From Opisthorchis felineus (Eukaryota > Platyhelminthes > Trematoda > Opisthorchiida > Opisthorchiidae), in the NCBI GenBank assembly GCA_004794785.1, contig SJOL01002045.1:78645-142644 (forward strand): 64,000 nucleotides of DNA. Direction: 5' to 3'. This document shows positions 63,691-64,000 of this stretch, one piece after another; the first letter of the stretch is position 1, and every line of letters starts with the position of its first letter. The notes beneath the pieces were generated by a model. That model searched no databases. It worked only from the letters and a program-made list of their open reading frames with translations, and was not told the origin of the DNA. A program made the translations under genes and the position numbers.

Positions 63691-64000
63691 TACGGAACTT
63701 AATGGAGTTTTAAACAAGCAATATCCCGGCTGGAAGTTTGACTGATTAACTGATACATTGATTGATGAATGGTCCTATGTTTTAAATGCTGTTGAGTCGC
63801 TCATGGTAGGACCGTTGAGGCCTCAACTACTTCCCGGAAGGCTGGGGATCCGATGTTCCATTGATTTTCTTGTTATGGGCACTGATGATGATTCCAGTTA
63901 AGGATAAAACAACTGTGCAGTGCTTCTCAAATTTTTATCATAGATCGACTTCACTTACAGGACAAAATCTTATTTGGAAATTATATATATAAATATATAT

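Overview
The window looks like nuclear DNA of a digenean flatworm (trematode). It is AT-rich and intron-dominated, and it carries 3' ends of RTE-type LINEs with the diverged protein signature common in fluke genomes. It also holds several short dispersed inverted-repeat families, and candidate exons with GT...AG boundaries, some separated by very short introns (42 to about 260 nt). No operons, ribosome binding sites, tRNAs, rRNAs or CRISPR arrays were recognised. The species cannot be named from this sequence.

Caution on genes. At roughly 40% GC a random 64-kb sequence is expected to contain on the order of a hundred open frames of 60-100 codons, and that is about what is seen here. Only one frame stands far above noise: a ~300-codon minus-strand exon at 13652-14562. 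All other gene models were assembled by eye from open frames, pyrimidine-rich acceptors, donors and matching codon phase. They are hypotheses and carry low confidence.

Layout. 0-8 kb: foldback repeats (1261-1638, 6984-7702, 7779-7890) and one copy of a second repeat family (about 5935-6010). 8.7-9.3 kb: decayed LINE 3' end. 12.4-15.4 kb: minus-strand gene A, the best-supported gene. 15.8 kb: a copy of the second repeat family. 16.0-16.7 kb: plus-strand candidate gene F, divergent from gene A. 23.2-24.5 kb: a broken plus-strand region with weak collinear resemblance to Integrator subunit 3. 30.5-31.6 kb: candidate five-exon plus-strand gene B. 33.4 kb: second-repeat copy with a 12-bp target-site duplication. 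43.0 and 48.0 kb: small plus-strand candidates. 48.85-50.9 kb: minus-strand candidate gene D. 51.0 kb: another second-repeat copy. 52.3-53.4 kb: plus-strand candidate C. 55.2-55.6 kb: two copies of a third repeat. 57.85-58.25, 60.8 and 62.4-63.0 kb: weak plus-strand candidates, with a second LINE relic near 58.6 kb. The long stretches between hold no recognisable gene.

The most unusual content is the repeats. Two families are built as hairpins, and their diverged copies keep the same short reading frame open. In the two best copies of one family the core is flipped relative to a shared tail, and one copy is flanked by a 12-bp target-site duplication.
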